Shown in pieces: positions 33,546 through 45,045 of a DNA stretch of 64,000 nucleotides. Numbering within the stretch: the stretch's first letter is position 1; each line of letters starts with the position of its first letter. Source of the DNA: Pollenia angustigena. Its lineage: Eukaryota > Arthropoda > Insecta > Diptera > Polleniidae. The notes below the pieces were generated by a model that was not told the DNA's origin, searched no databases, and was given only the letters and a program-made list of their open reading frames with translations. Made by a program: the position numbers and the translations under genes. The DNA is taken from the NCBI GenBank assembly GCA_930367215.1, contig OV884059.1:151464511-151528510 (forward strand). Direction: 5' to 3'.

Positions 33546-33858
33546 ACAAACGCTAACAATTAGCAAATGATATTATTCGTATATATTAAAGTTCATGTTG
33601 GTTTGACCCTGTGCAACGCCGGGTTCAGACAGTTAATAAACATATGGGGGATTTCATGTCAAGTGACCCAATTTTTAAATCGATATCTTCCGATTTTGAT
33701 TAAATTTGCACCACGGTTATTCCTTTTGGATAGTAGTTTAGGCGTTTCCGAGTTAGAGGGGGCCAAAGTTTGACATTTTATTTTATTATAACCTAGCAAA
33801 ATTTGTCCCAAGAAGCTTCGATAGCTATTTGATCAAACTTTTGAAAATTTTTTTTTAT
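33546..33858. repeat. Unclassified repeat interrupted by a Helitron-like element
   Basis: The end of this stretch (AGCAAAATTTGTCCCAAGAA near 33794, then GCTATTTGATCAA) recurs in the same orientation near 35270-35310. The repeat therefore occurs on both sides of the family B copy. Its front (GGGGGATTTCATGTCAAGTG near 33646) is stylistically like 16430-16460. Confidence 0.45.
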
Positions 33859-34652
33859 TATACCCTCCACCACAATTAGTTGTGAAGAGGGTATATTAAG
33901 TTTGTCATTCCGTGTGAAACTTTTTTATTATTCATCTCAGACCCCATAAAGTATGTATATTCTGGGTCCTTGAGTAATTCTAAGTCGATTTAGCCATGTC
34001 CGTCTGTCTGTCCCGTCTGTCTGTCTGTTGAAAACACGCTCACTTTCGAACAACTCAAAAGAAATGAACAAACTTGGTGCCAAATTGATTGTTGTTATCC
34101 TTAGCAGTTTGGGATTGAAATCCAGCAAAATCGGTTCGGTAGGACCAGAGCTATGAATCAAAATGTGGAACCACCACCTAAAAAAATTGATAATTTTGTC
34201 ACAAAAAATAACATAAATGGTGGCACAAGGCATGGAATGAGATAAGATTTTGCAAACATTTGTTTTATTTAACTGGAAATCACGTTAAATTTCGTGAATA
34301 TCCGTCCATAATTTACCCTAAGCCCCATATAAACCCTACTACCGGAAAACAGTTTAGTACGCCTAAAACCGTAAAAAATAATGCAATCATAACAAATTTG
34401 GGCTCGTCACAGATTTATAGGACTATAAATGATACTGTGAAATTTCGTGAAGATCGGTACATAACTTAGCCTAGGCCCCATAGAAACCCTACTACCGGAA
34501 AACAGTTTAGTCGCCTAAAACCATAATTAATATCAAATCGTCACAGTTTAAGATAATAAAAACATCATACAGATATTACTCCTTAAACATTCGAACTGTC
34601 GGTGGAGGGTATCAAAGATTCGGCATAGCCGAATATAGCACTCTAACTTGTT
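33859..34652 (+). mobile_element. Helitron-like repeat, family B, copy 2
   Basis: A shorter sister of 27903-29463 with the same TATACCCTCCACC start, about two 153-bp units (markers near 34272 and 34435), the hairpin ATTCGGCATAGCCGAAT and the CTTGTTT end. The length difference of about 770 bp from copy 1 equals five repeat units. Confidence 0.75.
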
Positions 34653-36304
34653 TTTTTTTAATTTTAAAACTTTTTTTTATCCGGAATGTTTTTTTTGTTT
34701 TTTTTTTTTGTTTTTTTTGCTTAAAAGAAAGCTTATATCGAGCCTTTGGTGCAAGATCGTAGTAACTCAAAATTTGAATTTTTTGAGATGGGCATGCAGA
34801 TATAATCTTTGGGAAAATATCCATCTAAGGAAAAAAAGATTATGGTTCTATCTCTAACTGTTCAGATTTTACAGCTAAAAATGTCTTTATTGCCTCTAGC
34901 TATTTTCAACAATATTTATATTAATAAAAAAAAAAATATTTAATATTATTAATAATTTTTCACCTTTTTTTAATTACAAAACATTCCTCTTTATTAAAAA
35001 ACTTGTAAAAAAATAACTTTAGTAAACGGAACTACTATTAAAAAGATGGCTGAAAACTTCAAATGCATTTTTCTCAGTTCACGATTTTTTGAATTACTAC
35101 GGTATTGCACCAAAGGCTCGATATGTCTTTTCCTTTAAGGTAGTTTTGGTCGCTTTTTTGATGCGAGTGGGATTAAAAAAAATTAATTTCTAACTCAAGA
35201 CGAGGGTTTTTCAATTTTTAGCATATGCAGTGTTCTTTCTCATCCATCTAACTTATTACGTATTGGTGTTAGCAAAATTTGTCCAACGTAGCTTCGAAAG
35301 CTATTTGATCAATCTTTTCCGAAAAATCTTTTTTGTTAATTTTTTTTTTTAAATTTAAAACTTTTTTTTATTTTTTTTTTTTAGCGGGAATGTTTTGTTT
35401 TTTGCAATGAACCATGAACAAATGTTGCAAAAAACATTTTACTTAAACAAATTTGAAAAAGATTTATCTTACGACTACTAACAACTCTGTGAAAAAGTTA
35501 AATATAATTAGAGGATCCCTAAAAGAAAAAAAAAGAAAATAAGAAAAACGTTGAACAACCATTAAAGTTAGAAAAGCAACACAAAAAACCAAACTTTTGT
35601 AGCTTATCAGTTTATTTCCGAGAACTATATTATGTTAAACACTAAGCACTAAGCCCAAATGTCTTTGAACTTGTCCTTTTTAAGGATATTTATGAAGCAA
35701 GGCTTAAATAAATAACCGCAGCACGTGTAATCCGAACAAAACTACCTGATTTTTTTTTAGAGGACAAATATAAATAAGTTCCATATAATGATTTTTCTAT
35801 ATTATAAAGCGATTTCCTGGTCCCATCAGATTCATTATAGGGAAGCTCGATTGCATTAAGCTATTAAATCAATTAACTAAAATTAAATATATGTGTAACA
35901 TATTTTGTTCTTTGGGTTTTAATTTGAACTTTACTATAGGAATATAAATTGTAAGGTTGCTAAAAATGTTTTTAAAACTATCTACGTGATTAAATCTGTT
36001 ACTCTCAATTAGCCGAGTATGACAGTAACGTTGCAAATCAGCTGCTTCATTTTGTTGTATGTAAAGCATTAAGAACGATGTTACACCTCAATCTGTAATT
36101 AATAGATTGGTCTTACTTTTTAACGATAAGGTTAAGTTACTGTTACTCTCAGCTAACTGAGCCTTTACTCAGAGCCATTATTCAGCTCCGTTGCGAGCAA
36201 ATGAGGCGACAAATGCATGCATATGGCTTCATACTTATTATATATTCATCTGGTTCATCATGTCGATGAATTCAGATATAATTTTTAAATAATTCATGTA
36301 CGTT
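34653..36304. other. Inverted repeat 34735-35132, otherwise unassigned
   Basis: ATCGAGCCTTTGGTGCAAGA (34737) is inverted near 35105-35128, with TAGTAACTCAAAA matched by TTTTTGAATTACTA. The arms are about 40-50 bp and imperfect. Near 36150-36165 the word CTAACTGAGCCT followed by TTA equals the right end of the Harbinger MITE family at 1611-2218, probably a truncated copy. The rest is AT-rich. Confidence 0.4.
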
Positions 36305-37225
36305 AGGGTGGGTCACTGATGTATGAGAAAAATTAAAAGTTCTCGAATCATGTTCTAATAGCAATATTTTTTGTCTTACGTCAAAACAAATAAAAACTGC
36401 AAAAAAAAGTAAAAAGTCACATCTTCAGCCCGCGCAAGAGCTCCTAAAAATTAAGTATATGTAAGAGAAGTAAAAAAGTAAAGGGGGATGTAAGAAAAGA
36501 TAAACTCACTGTTTAATGTTGGTGTTTTGTTTAAGCTTTGATATTGTTACAAGTAAGACTTTGAGTGTTTAAAATTCTTATTCGCTTTATTTGTATAATA
36601 TTTTTAGCTTTTCTAAAATCTTTGGAAAAGGTTTCCTGATGATCTGGCCTTAGCAACCAGTGAAATGCGCATAGAAGCTAGCTTTCCCTCAACAATAAAT
36701 TTCAGTGTATTTATCAAATATGAAAAATTGGGAATTTTGCACGTCATATAAAAATTTTAATAAAAAATTTTGTATTCCCGTAAATAACTTTGGTAAATTT
36801 TTTAAATTTAAATATTTTATTTACTATCAATTATTATTAATTAAAACTGAAAACATTTTGAATTTAACTTAAAAAATAAATTAAATTTTGGTTTTTATAC
36901 AACAGAAAACAATAAAATCATTTTTTGGTCACAAAATCTTGTCTATGTTATACCTTCTCTTAATTTTTTATTGCATAGAGTCATGGATGCTTCTAATACT
37001 ATTTGCACGAACTTTTAAGTCGATAAAATACAGTAATATGCTTTTCTGCAATACAATGAATGCTATTGTTGTTATATTCAAAATTTAACAACATTGAAGG
37101 TCAAAGCGCGGGCTGTTACACTAAACATAAATTAATAATATTTTACAGGGGTCTATTGCAGACAAAAATACAATATATTTACGCTATTAGAAGTCGATAA
37201 GAAAAAAAAATATTTTCGACCCACC
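36305..37225. mobile_element. Candidate element with AGGGTGGGTC ends
   Basis: AGGGTGGGTC at 36305 and GACCCACC at 37218-37225 are inverted but only 8-9 bp long. Words GCCCGCGC near 36430 and GCGCGGGC near 37107 are also inverted, which supports a single element. It contains an R1 copy, so R1 would be younger. Evidence is thin. Confidence 0.35.
36505..36800 (+). repeat. R1 copy
   Basis: Runs from TGTTTAATGTTGGTGTTTTG through GAAATGCGCATAGAAGCTAG to TTTGTATTCCCGTAAATAAC. It matches both the front half seen at 53380-53560 and the tail seen at 10188. Confidence 0.65.
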
Positions 37226-37232
37226 AATGTAC

Positions 37233-38578
37233 CGTCAATCGGTTAACCGATTAATTACTACCCGATTAACTGGTCGGTTAATTTCAAATTGGCTTTTTTC
37301 GATTAACGATTAAACCGGTTAATTTCAGTCGATTAACCGATGTAACAAAAATTTCAATACTTTGTAGTACAATAACATATTTTTTTGTGTTTTTAATTAT
37401 TTGTTTCGTCTCATATACAAAATGAATGTGTTTAGCAAATATTTTTTATACCAACAAAGAATGTGTTCAGTGACCTTCATTTTAACCCATATTCCGCCGA
37501 CCGGTGACTAAAATTACAATTTTTTTAATTTTTTTTATCTACATCATCGGTTAGCAGGAATGTGGCGAAAAATGGATTAAATGTTTGATTGTAAAAACCT
37601 TTTTTTTTTTGTTTCACGTTTCTCATACATATCTTCTCATATCAGTCTTTTAACAGAATTAACCGAAACAATTAGAAGTGCTTAAAATTAAAAAAAAAAA
37701 ACTCTACTGGCATAATGGAGTATTTTATATGTTTAGAGAAATCCTTGAAAAGGACTGAGAAATTGGATCTACGATATGTAAAAGAATTTTTTCCAAGTCA
37801 AGTTTTGTCATAACTAAAGAAAAGATTCGCTGTAATTCTAAACATTTAAACCAAATTACTTTTCTAAAAGGTTATTTTATAAGATCTCTTTTAAATATTG
37901 AAATAACTAATAAAATTATCTCAGTTTATTTTTTTTTAAATACATATTTGGGGGATTTACAAGGTAGTCATAAAGTCTTAAAATATTTACAAGAAATATT
38001 TATCGCCGGCTTAATATGCAAACCGGCTAAATCCACTTTTTTTGTAGTTTTTCTTGTAAAAATAACTGTATTTTCAATTTTCTATCAAGCTGCAAATAGG
38101 GAAAATAAAAAGTTTTTTGTCTCTCCTGTAAAATGTGCTGAAAGTGAGTTAGCAGGTTTGCATAATAAGCCGACGATATGACTGTTGTGGGCTACCGCTA
38201 ATAATTTAGATTTCTACTGTACAGTTATGACGAATAAATGAACACAGCACTACAAGTTTTATGTTTATTTATTGTAGTATGACGATATGACTTGATAGCA
38301 CACCTTGTGTATTAATTGAAAAATTGTTTTTTTTTTTTTTTGTTTGCTCGTTTTAGTTCAAGAATTGTTATGTTATTGCTTTTTTTTACTAATAAACTCT
38401 AAATAATAAACAATTAATCCGTTTTTTATATTGAAATTACTTAATTTATAAAAAAAACTTGATAAATTGGTTAACCGATCAAAAACAAAATTAACCCATT
38501 ATTAACCGATTAAACCAAAACCTCGGTTAATTAATCGAGCGATTAACCGATTAAAGTAAAAGGTCGATTAAATGAATA
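37233..38578. mobile_element. Element with clustered CGGTTAACCGATTAA subterminal repeats
   Basis: GATTAACCGATTAA-type words occur several times at 37240-37345 and again at 38465-38575. The middle lacks them and has no reading frame of note. Such clustering near both ends is typical of subterminal transposase-binding repeats, for example in hAT elements. Exact ends could not be set. A small MITE (38001-38178) is nested inside. Confidence 0.45.
38001..38178. mobile_element. MITE related to 26117-26376
   Basis: The ends TATCGCCGGCTTAATATGCA and the complement of TATCGTCGGCTTATTATGCA continue through AAACC[GT]GCTAA. The word CTCTCCTGTAAAA (38121-38133) is the reverse complement of the motif in the 26117 copy, in the corresponding place. 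It is about 80 bp shorter than that copy. Confidence 0.75.
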
Positions 38579-40267
38579 TCCTAGTACGTATACCGTGTTT
38601 GAATTTATAAAGACCGGGTCTTCTTAAATCGTTCAGTCTTGTATCTTTTGTTTTCTTCTGATACAATTTCGTTGCATTATTTAAAAAAAAGTAGCATGCA
38701 GTATTTTCAAACGATACAAAGTGGTAAAAATTGTCAATTTGCCATTTTTGGGACACAAAGGCAACGTTGTTTAGAGTTATGTGCTACAAAATAATAATGT
38801 ACTTAAACTCCCAGCCCTGATATTAATTTATTCGCAAAGAAGAAGAAAAATAATATAATTTAATAAACAACAACAATTACTTACTTAGATTTCCTTTGTG
38901 TGTTGTTTTCTTGGTCCCTTGCCTGTTACTTGATTTTTCGTTTTTTTTTTTACTATCGATAATTAAATTCATAACATTAAAATCACACTCTCACTTTTTA
39001 CCACCATTTACAGAGTACAATTTACACTCTTTTAATAACACAATATGTGTTTGCAAAAAAAAGAAGAACAATGTCTGGGAATAATATTATGTATTATTGT
39101 ATTCTCACCCGTTTTTCTATGAATTGAAACTAACTTTTTAATAACAAATTTATGATAATTTATTTGTCAACATTTCTAGAATATTTTAATGTAAAAAGTT
39201 TTTTAATTATTAATAATTTAACACATAAAAACTTATTTATCAATTTAAAACGCTTTGCACTAGTAACTCACTAACGAAGGCAAAGACAACTGAAGAAAGA
39301 AAATAAAAAGTGCAATTATTTAATGTGCTTTGTTGTTTCTTTAACATGAAAATAGAGGGGTAGTTAACTTCAATAAGTGCTTGTGACATAACAGAGATGG
39401 GAAGTATTGTATATGCTTATGTTATTGAAAGGGATTTAAGTGAGGTAATGCAAGGCTTGAATAAACAAGATATTAATTAAGTTTTTTCGACCACTTACCG
39501 TTAAATTAAATTTTTATATTATTAAAGTTATTAAATTTTTATATGTTTGTGCATATGATCAAAATTAAATAATGTGTTTGATTAAAAATTAGCCTACATC
39601 GAATAATTGTATGCAAAATTTATAAAGAAATATGAAACATGGCAATACAAAGGGAACTAGTTACTGGACCCACGTGAGTTGTGATTGCTAGCAGCTACCA
39701 AGGGTACCTAGCCTAACGAAATATGCCAACTTTCTGGCACTTATGTAGGTAAAGTAGGCTGTACAATGTGTTCGAAGTTTTGTAAAACCATGTTTTGAAA
39801 TGTTATCTCCAATTTTGCATTAACATTTTTTTAGAAATTCGAAAAAAAACCATTTTTAGGGTGCATCTTCCAATACAAAAAGTGTTATGTTTTTAAAAAA
39901 TGTTTCACTTTGCCAAATTTAATCACACAGAAGATTGCTGTCATATTGAAAAAAATACGTTGCTCCAAAACTTTATAAAAGCAAGTTGGACAAAAAAAAA
40001 ACGTGATAAAAGGTAAAAATAAGAAATCCAACAGTAAAAATATAGTATCTTTAGTAAAGCGCGATAAGGTTGGTTGTTGTACTACTTCCTAAAACAGCTG
40101 GATCAGCCCAATAGTCGCTCGATATCAATTCGTCTTAATATCTGGGAGCTTTTGAAAACTCTTAAATGGGTAAAATCGACTCCCAAGAGACTAGAAGCCG
40201 ACCTTTAAGCAAAATGAATATTAGCCACTTAGCTTTTCTTAGTATTTTTAAACTGTACACTTTTTTT
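38579..40267. other. No gene; one orphan hAT-type end
   Basis: CAGCCCTG at 38812-38819, preceded by ACTTAAACTCC, reads outwards as CAGGGCTGGGAGTTTAAGTA and looks like a right end of a hAT element with no partner found. A poly-T tract lies near 38940. No supported coding region was seen. Confidence 0.4.
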
Positions 40268-40431
40268 GACGCATTACCCAGTAAAAACTTCGCCTACAAA
40301 ATAATGTGTTGAGTAATCAGAAAAACATAAGAGATTTGCCATAGTTCCATATAAAGCCTACCCTAGGAAAACAGTTTAGTGCGCCTTAAACCGCAACGAA
40401 TATGTTGCTGTAGCAGAATTTGGAGTTGTCA
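40268..40431 (+). repeat. Fragment of the family B tandem unit
   Basis: GTTCCATATAAAGCCTACCC and AGGAAAACAGTTTAGTGCGC match the inside of the 153-bp unit of 28329-29370. The start (AACTTCGCCTACAAAATAAT) recurs near 14535. Confidence 0.5.
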
Positions 40432-40531
40432 TGAGAACAGACAATCAAAGCTGCTGTCACAACAGTCAGCCGAAAGTGCTGTGAGAACAGTCAGCCAAAG
40501 CCGCTATGAGAAAACTCATCCGAAACCGATG
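40432..40531. repeat. 25-bp minisatellite, four units
   Basis: Four successive units of exactly 25 bp begin TGAGAACAG, TCACAACAG, TGAGAACAG and TGAGAAAAC. Each continues with a TCAGCC..AA-like core. The period is not a multiple of three, so it is not a coding repeat. Confidence 0.75.
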
Positions 40532-41182
40532 TGAAAATTTTTCGATATTTGACCCAAAAGTAAGGTATCGTACAAAATGTATCAACCGATTTAACCTTTG
40601 TCAAATCCGTCGGCTCTTTTATTATTATAATTTTCAAGATTTGCATGGCGGCATAGTTATTGTCTTGTGCAAATTGCACTGACTGTAACTGAAACTTGTC
40701 TGTTCATACTTATTTACAAGTGAATGGAATACGAAATATATCCGCATGTTTAATTAAATGTACAAAATTTTGCGCTTCGATTCAGTTAGAAATATTCTCT
40801 GTTACACAATTTTAGTATTTGCAATATTGCAAATCTTGTTTTCTTCTTTTTCTTTCGATTCACTTGTTTTTCGATTAGTGCGTAACTGAGTGCGGGAACA
40901 TAATCGAAATGCAGAATAAGGGTGAATAAAACTAAAACAAAAATAAATTCAGATGAACGTTACATTAGGCCACGTCATATGAAGCCTACTTTAAATGCTA
41001 CCAACAAAATAAAAGTTGTGTTATCGGAAAAGTTCTATAAATTCACAATAACCCCAAAAATTTGTTTTAAATACTTGCAGGACATAGAATCTTATCAGCC
41101 ATGTAAGAGGGTACAATCCAGTCGAAAACAGAATTCATTCCATATTTTGATGCTTCGGAAAATGACGAAAAAAATTTTCGGA
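40532..41182. other. No feature recognised
   Basis: A 104-codon plus frame (40922-41236) is lysine-rich with no known domain, and it runs into the R4-type element. I consider it chance. Confidence 0.45.
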
Positions 41183-41183
41183 A

Positions 41184-41762
41184 CACAGAAAAAAATAAAA
41201 GCAGATTTCATTAAAAAAATGTGTGATATTAATTAAAAAACTAATTAAGTTCGCACCAGTAAACACATTAATAGCATCAATTAAACATTTAATTTACTTG
41301 ATTAAACGTTTAATTCACTTTATAAAACTTTTAATTAAAACTTATTTTATTTTTGATTAAAGCTTTAATTGGTGGCATGTCATAACGTTCAGTGTCATAG
41401 TGTCCAATGTCATAGCGTCCACAACTTAACTTATAATGAAAAATATTAAAATGACTAAAATTTGTTTTGAAATATCAAAATAAGTAAGTATAATGCCAAA
41501 AATTCTTGCAAACAAGAATGTAAACAAATTTGGGATCATAGCCGGCCTTCGGCCGGTCGCAAGGATTTTCTTCTCTATGGTATAACAAATAACGGCTTCG
41601 CTAACTAAAGCTTCTCTGCACATGGTTTTTCTCCTCTGTGGTATAACAAACACCGGCTTCGCTAAGTAATGTCCTTTTGCCCGCGGACATTATGACCATG
41701 GACACTATGACACTGGACGTTATGACATGCCACCCTTTAATTAGTGAAAGATTTTTTCTGTG
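41184..41762. mobile_element. MITE with CACAGAAAAAA ends (R4-like)
   Basis: CACAGAAAAAA at 41184 faces TTTTTTCTGTG ending at 41762. The body contains many TTTAATT and TTAAAC words. A second element (41371-41734) lies inside it, bounded by a perfect duplication, so without it this one is about 207 bp. Confidence 0.55.
41371..41734. mobile_element. Merlin-like MITE with a perfect 8-bp duplication
   Basis: The ends GGTGGCATGTCATAACGT and the complement of GGTGGCATGTCATAACGTCC extend for about 38 bp. CTTTAATT flanks it exactly (41363-41370 and 41735-41742). An 8-bp duplication with ends starting GG suggests the Merlin superfamily, though hAT cannot be excluded. Near both ends, words of the form GTCATA.[CT]GTCCA occur in tandem. 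Inside is a palindrome GCCGGCCTTCGGCCGG (about 41541) and a duplicated block GGTATAACAAA...CGGCTTCGCTAA (41579 and 41640). Confidence 0.8.
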
Positions 41763-44670
41763 AATGAAACCTTTTTGTTTTCATGAACGGAATGGGAGTT
41801 TTCTGTATTTCAAATTCCAAAAAACTATCTAAATACACTTTCTATCAATTAAATAATACAGGTATGTTTTCTTCGGTTCTGAACGTAATCTGTGACTTGG
41901 CTGTATAATTCCAGTAAAATTTGTACTTGAAAAATTAACTTGGATTAGGATTAATTTGTTTTGTACAAAAAAAAGAAAAATTAATAATACATAATTTAAT
42001 ATAAAGATGTTTATCTTTTAAAACCCACGGATTCCTTAATGAAATCTTACAAATAAAATCTATTTAATGTTGCCCCTTTTTTATGTCAATAAATAATGCG
42101 TCCTTTTTGTTAAAGAGCTTTTTTTCAACAGTCGGGGATTTATACTACATTTTAAGGCCGTTTATTAAATAAACAGCAGCACATCAATTAAAATGATTCT
42201 ATTCATTTACTTTTTAAATTTTTTTTTAAGTTGGGTCTCTTTTTTCATCTTTTAAATACTTCCAAGGAGTCAATAAGTCACAAGCTCCCTCACCCCTACA
42301 GTCAGAAGACCGGACGGACAGTCAAGTAATCAAAGTAATTAAGTGGAACCATTATTTACACTTAAAAAACGTGTAATTTCTATTATTGTACTTTTTTCTT
42401 TTCTTCCTTTTGTTTTCCTTCTGCTAAGTTTCCTTGTCCTTTTTCTTTTGTCTTTTGAATTTTTTTTGCGTTTTTTGTGGTATTTAATTTAATTAAAAAC
42501 AACAATCAAACAACATTTCTTAATTAAAAAAAGCCAAGGACCGACCGACCACCTGATGGGTTAAAAATGATTCAAATAAAAAAGAACTCAGAAATTGTTG
42601 TAAGTTGAAAGAAGTAAAAAAAACACAAATCTTTGGACAAAGAAAAACATAAGAAAAAGGATATTCGTATCCTTTTTGTGGAAATAATAATAAAAAAAAT
42701 TAAAAAAGAGAAGCAAATAGAAAAACGTAAAACTGAAGAATACAAATACAAACCCCATATTGACCATAAAATAAAATTTTAATCAAATAAATATTTTTTC
42801 GAAAAAAAATTGTGCTTAAGTTGTCTAATGCCCACAAACGTTCGTGCTTTTACTTAGAAAACTTGAACATCACACAGAGTTAAATGAAGTTCAACCAACA
42901 GGCACAACTTGAAATTGCTGCTGAACGCCAACAAACATCAAAAGTTGACAACAGCAGGAATCAGTTGCCAACAAAAGTATAACTATTAATTTAAGAAAAA
43001 AAAAAAAGTTTTTCGTATGCAAGGCGAATTCATATATACGGTGGCGGCAATACTATAGCAAGACCATATTTACATTATGCAATTAAAGCCGCGACTTTCG
43101 CATGCAACTCTTTCTTTGTTAGCAAAAAGTGTAAAGAAAAAAACGGGGTTGAAAAATTGCTTCAAAAAAATTTAAATGCAAATGTGAAAAAAATTTCGTA
43201 GCAACTACTGTAAAAGAAAATAGAAAAAAAACTCGGCGTTAATTGCATAAATGTAAATGCCGTCGAAGTGCAACAATCAGTGTTGCCATTTTGTGGGCTT
43301 TTACTCGTTCTTTTAATAAATATAAGTTTTTTCTTGAAAAGAGATTTCCTTTAATTGTATTAGTTACTAAAACGTTTTTTTTAAATAAATGACTTTTAAG
43401 TAGTTATTTAGTTTTTAAAGCTTTTTTCTATTAAAAGCTGTTTTTCCATTATTATTTATGATATGTAAAAAGCTTAATGCGGAAAAAATTCGTAAAAAAA
43501 TATTTTATGAAATGAATGATTTTTTATTTATTTTTGTTTTATTTTTCCTAAAAGCTTTTTTGATTAATAAAAGTATTATTAAAACAAAACACGTAATCAA
43601 AACAATATATTCCTTTAACCATTAAATAAAAGCTGTTTTTAGTAAAAGCTTTGGAAAAAATAAAAATAGCTAACTGATATAAAGAAGCTTCGCATGCTCA
43701 AGTTAAGAAATCCAAATCAACTTTTCAGCATTGAAACCGATGTAATTTCTGATAATAAACTTTAACTCCTCAAATGGAATGATTCTTTTAAAATTTGCAA
43801 CTTTTAAAATTAATTTTTCATTATAAGACAAAACACAAAACATTTTCTTGTATTCTGCAGTATTTAAATCTAAATTAAATACTTCGACTTGCATATGAAT
43901 TGCAAGGACACATGTGTGTTAGTTAGTCAGTCAGATTGTTTGCCTGCCCGTCTGTCTGTCTGTTTTTATTCATACATTATAATTATTTTCTTTGATATTT
44001 CAAACCTTTGTCGGTTTAATTAGGTTTTTGTTTTCTACCTCTTGGAGTGTGTTTGTGTCTCTATGACTTTATGCAGATGTTGAAACATAATTGCACAAAC
44101 ACAAACACACATATACATATTCTCTTCTCTACACACAATTTTACACATGAATACAGTAAATTATAACTTTTACAATGAATGAGAAATGTCTGTCCCCCAG
44201 TCTGTATGTCTGTCTGCCTCTATATACGAATACATATTGTGTGAAATTTTACAAAGACCCGATTTTTGACTTCGTTTTTTGTATGGCTTTTATCTAATTT
44301 CATGTAATAATTTGTTATTCTTTAATTTCTACCTTTCTTCTATGCTTTTTTTTTGTTTTTGTTTATTTCTCTTTCATATTTTGTGTTGCACGCCTGGTTA
44401 GAGATGCAATTTATTTGCTAAACAAATTAAGGCAAAGGTAGTTTTTTTTTGTTTTATCCTGGAAAAGGAAATTTAAAAAGTTGTTATGTGAAGAAAAGTT
44501 CTGCACTTTGTGCGACCAATTTATGTTACTTTTTAAAGATCCCATAAAAAGTGAAGAAAGACAGGAAGCTTTTATGAAATAAAACACAAAACTAAGGCTT
44601 TTTGAAAGTTTTGAAGTTTAAATGTCGCGTCAGAACAAAGTTTCAATATTTTAAATGACGTCCAGAAAAT
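41763..44670. other. 2.9 kb without recognisable genes or elements
   Basis: AT-rich, with purine-rich tracts at 42600-42720 and short GTCTGTCTGT runs near 43950 and 44195-44215. No frame above about 65 codons was supported. It may be intergenic or intronic host DNA. Confidence 0.45.
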
Positions 44671-45045
44671 CCCTAGAGGGAAGCGAACTGACACCAAAGT
44701 AGTCCCGTGATAGGTCTTTGGTGGTAGAGACCGGTTCTAGTTTTGACACTTTCTATGAATTAGACCTATCACTTTTACATGGGGTTGTCATTGGAGGGGG
44801 TCAATTGGCACCATTTGACCAGTCACACATATATTCTTAATGGACGTGTTTAGTGACAGTTACTACTATGTAGTATTATTTCAATACAATGTAGTATTAT
44901 TTCAATCAAATAAGTCCTAGAATTAAATTCAAGAATCAAATTTTAGAATAGCCAAACAAATTTGTCACACCACCGATGAGAACCAGTTACATGATTGGTT
45001 CTCATTTCAGTGGTCCTGAGTTCTTTCTTTTCGTACCTGCTTTGG
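44671..45045 (+). repeat. Dispersed repeat R3, copy 2, 3'-truncated
   Basis: It matches 29578 from CCCTAGAGGGAAGCGAACTG to TTCTTTCTTTTCGTACCTG, with an internal loss near 44975 and no CCCGCAGGG end. Confidence 0.65.

Noticed and set aside
40922..41236. 104-codon frame as a possible gene
   Set aside because: Low-complexity, lysine-rich, no motif, and it overlaps the end of a MITE.
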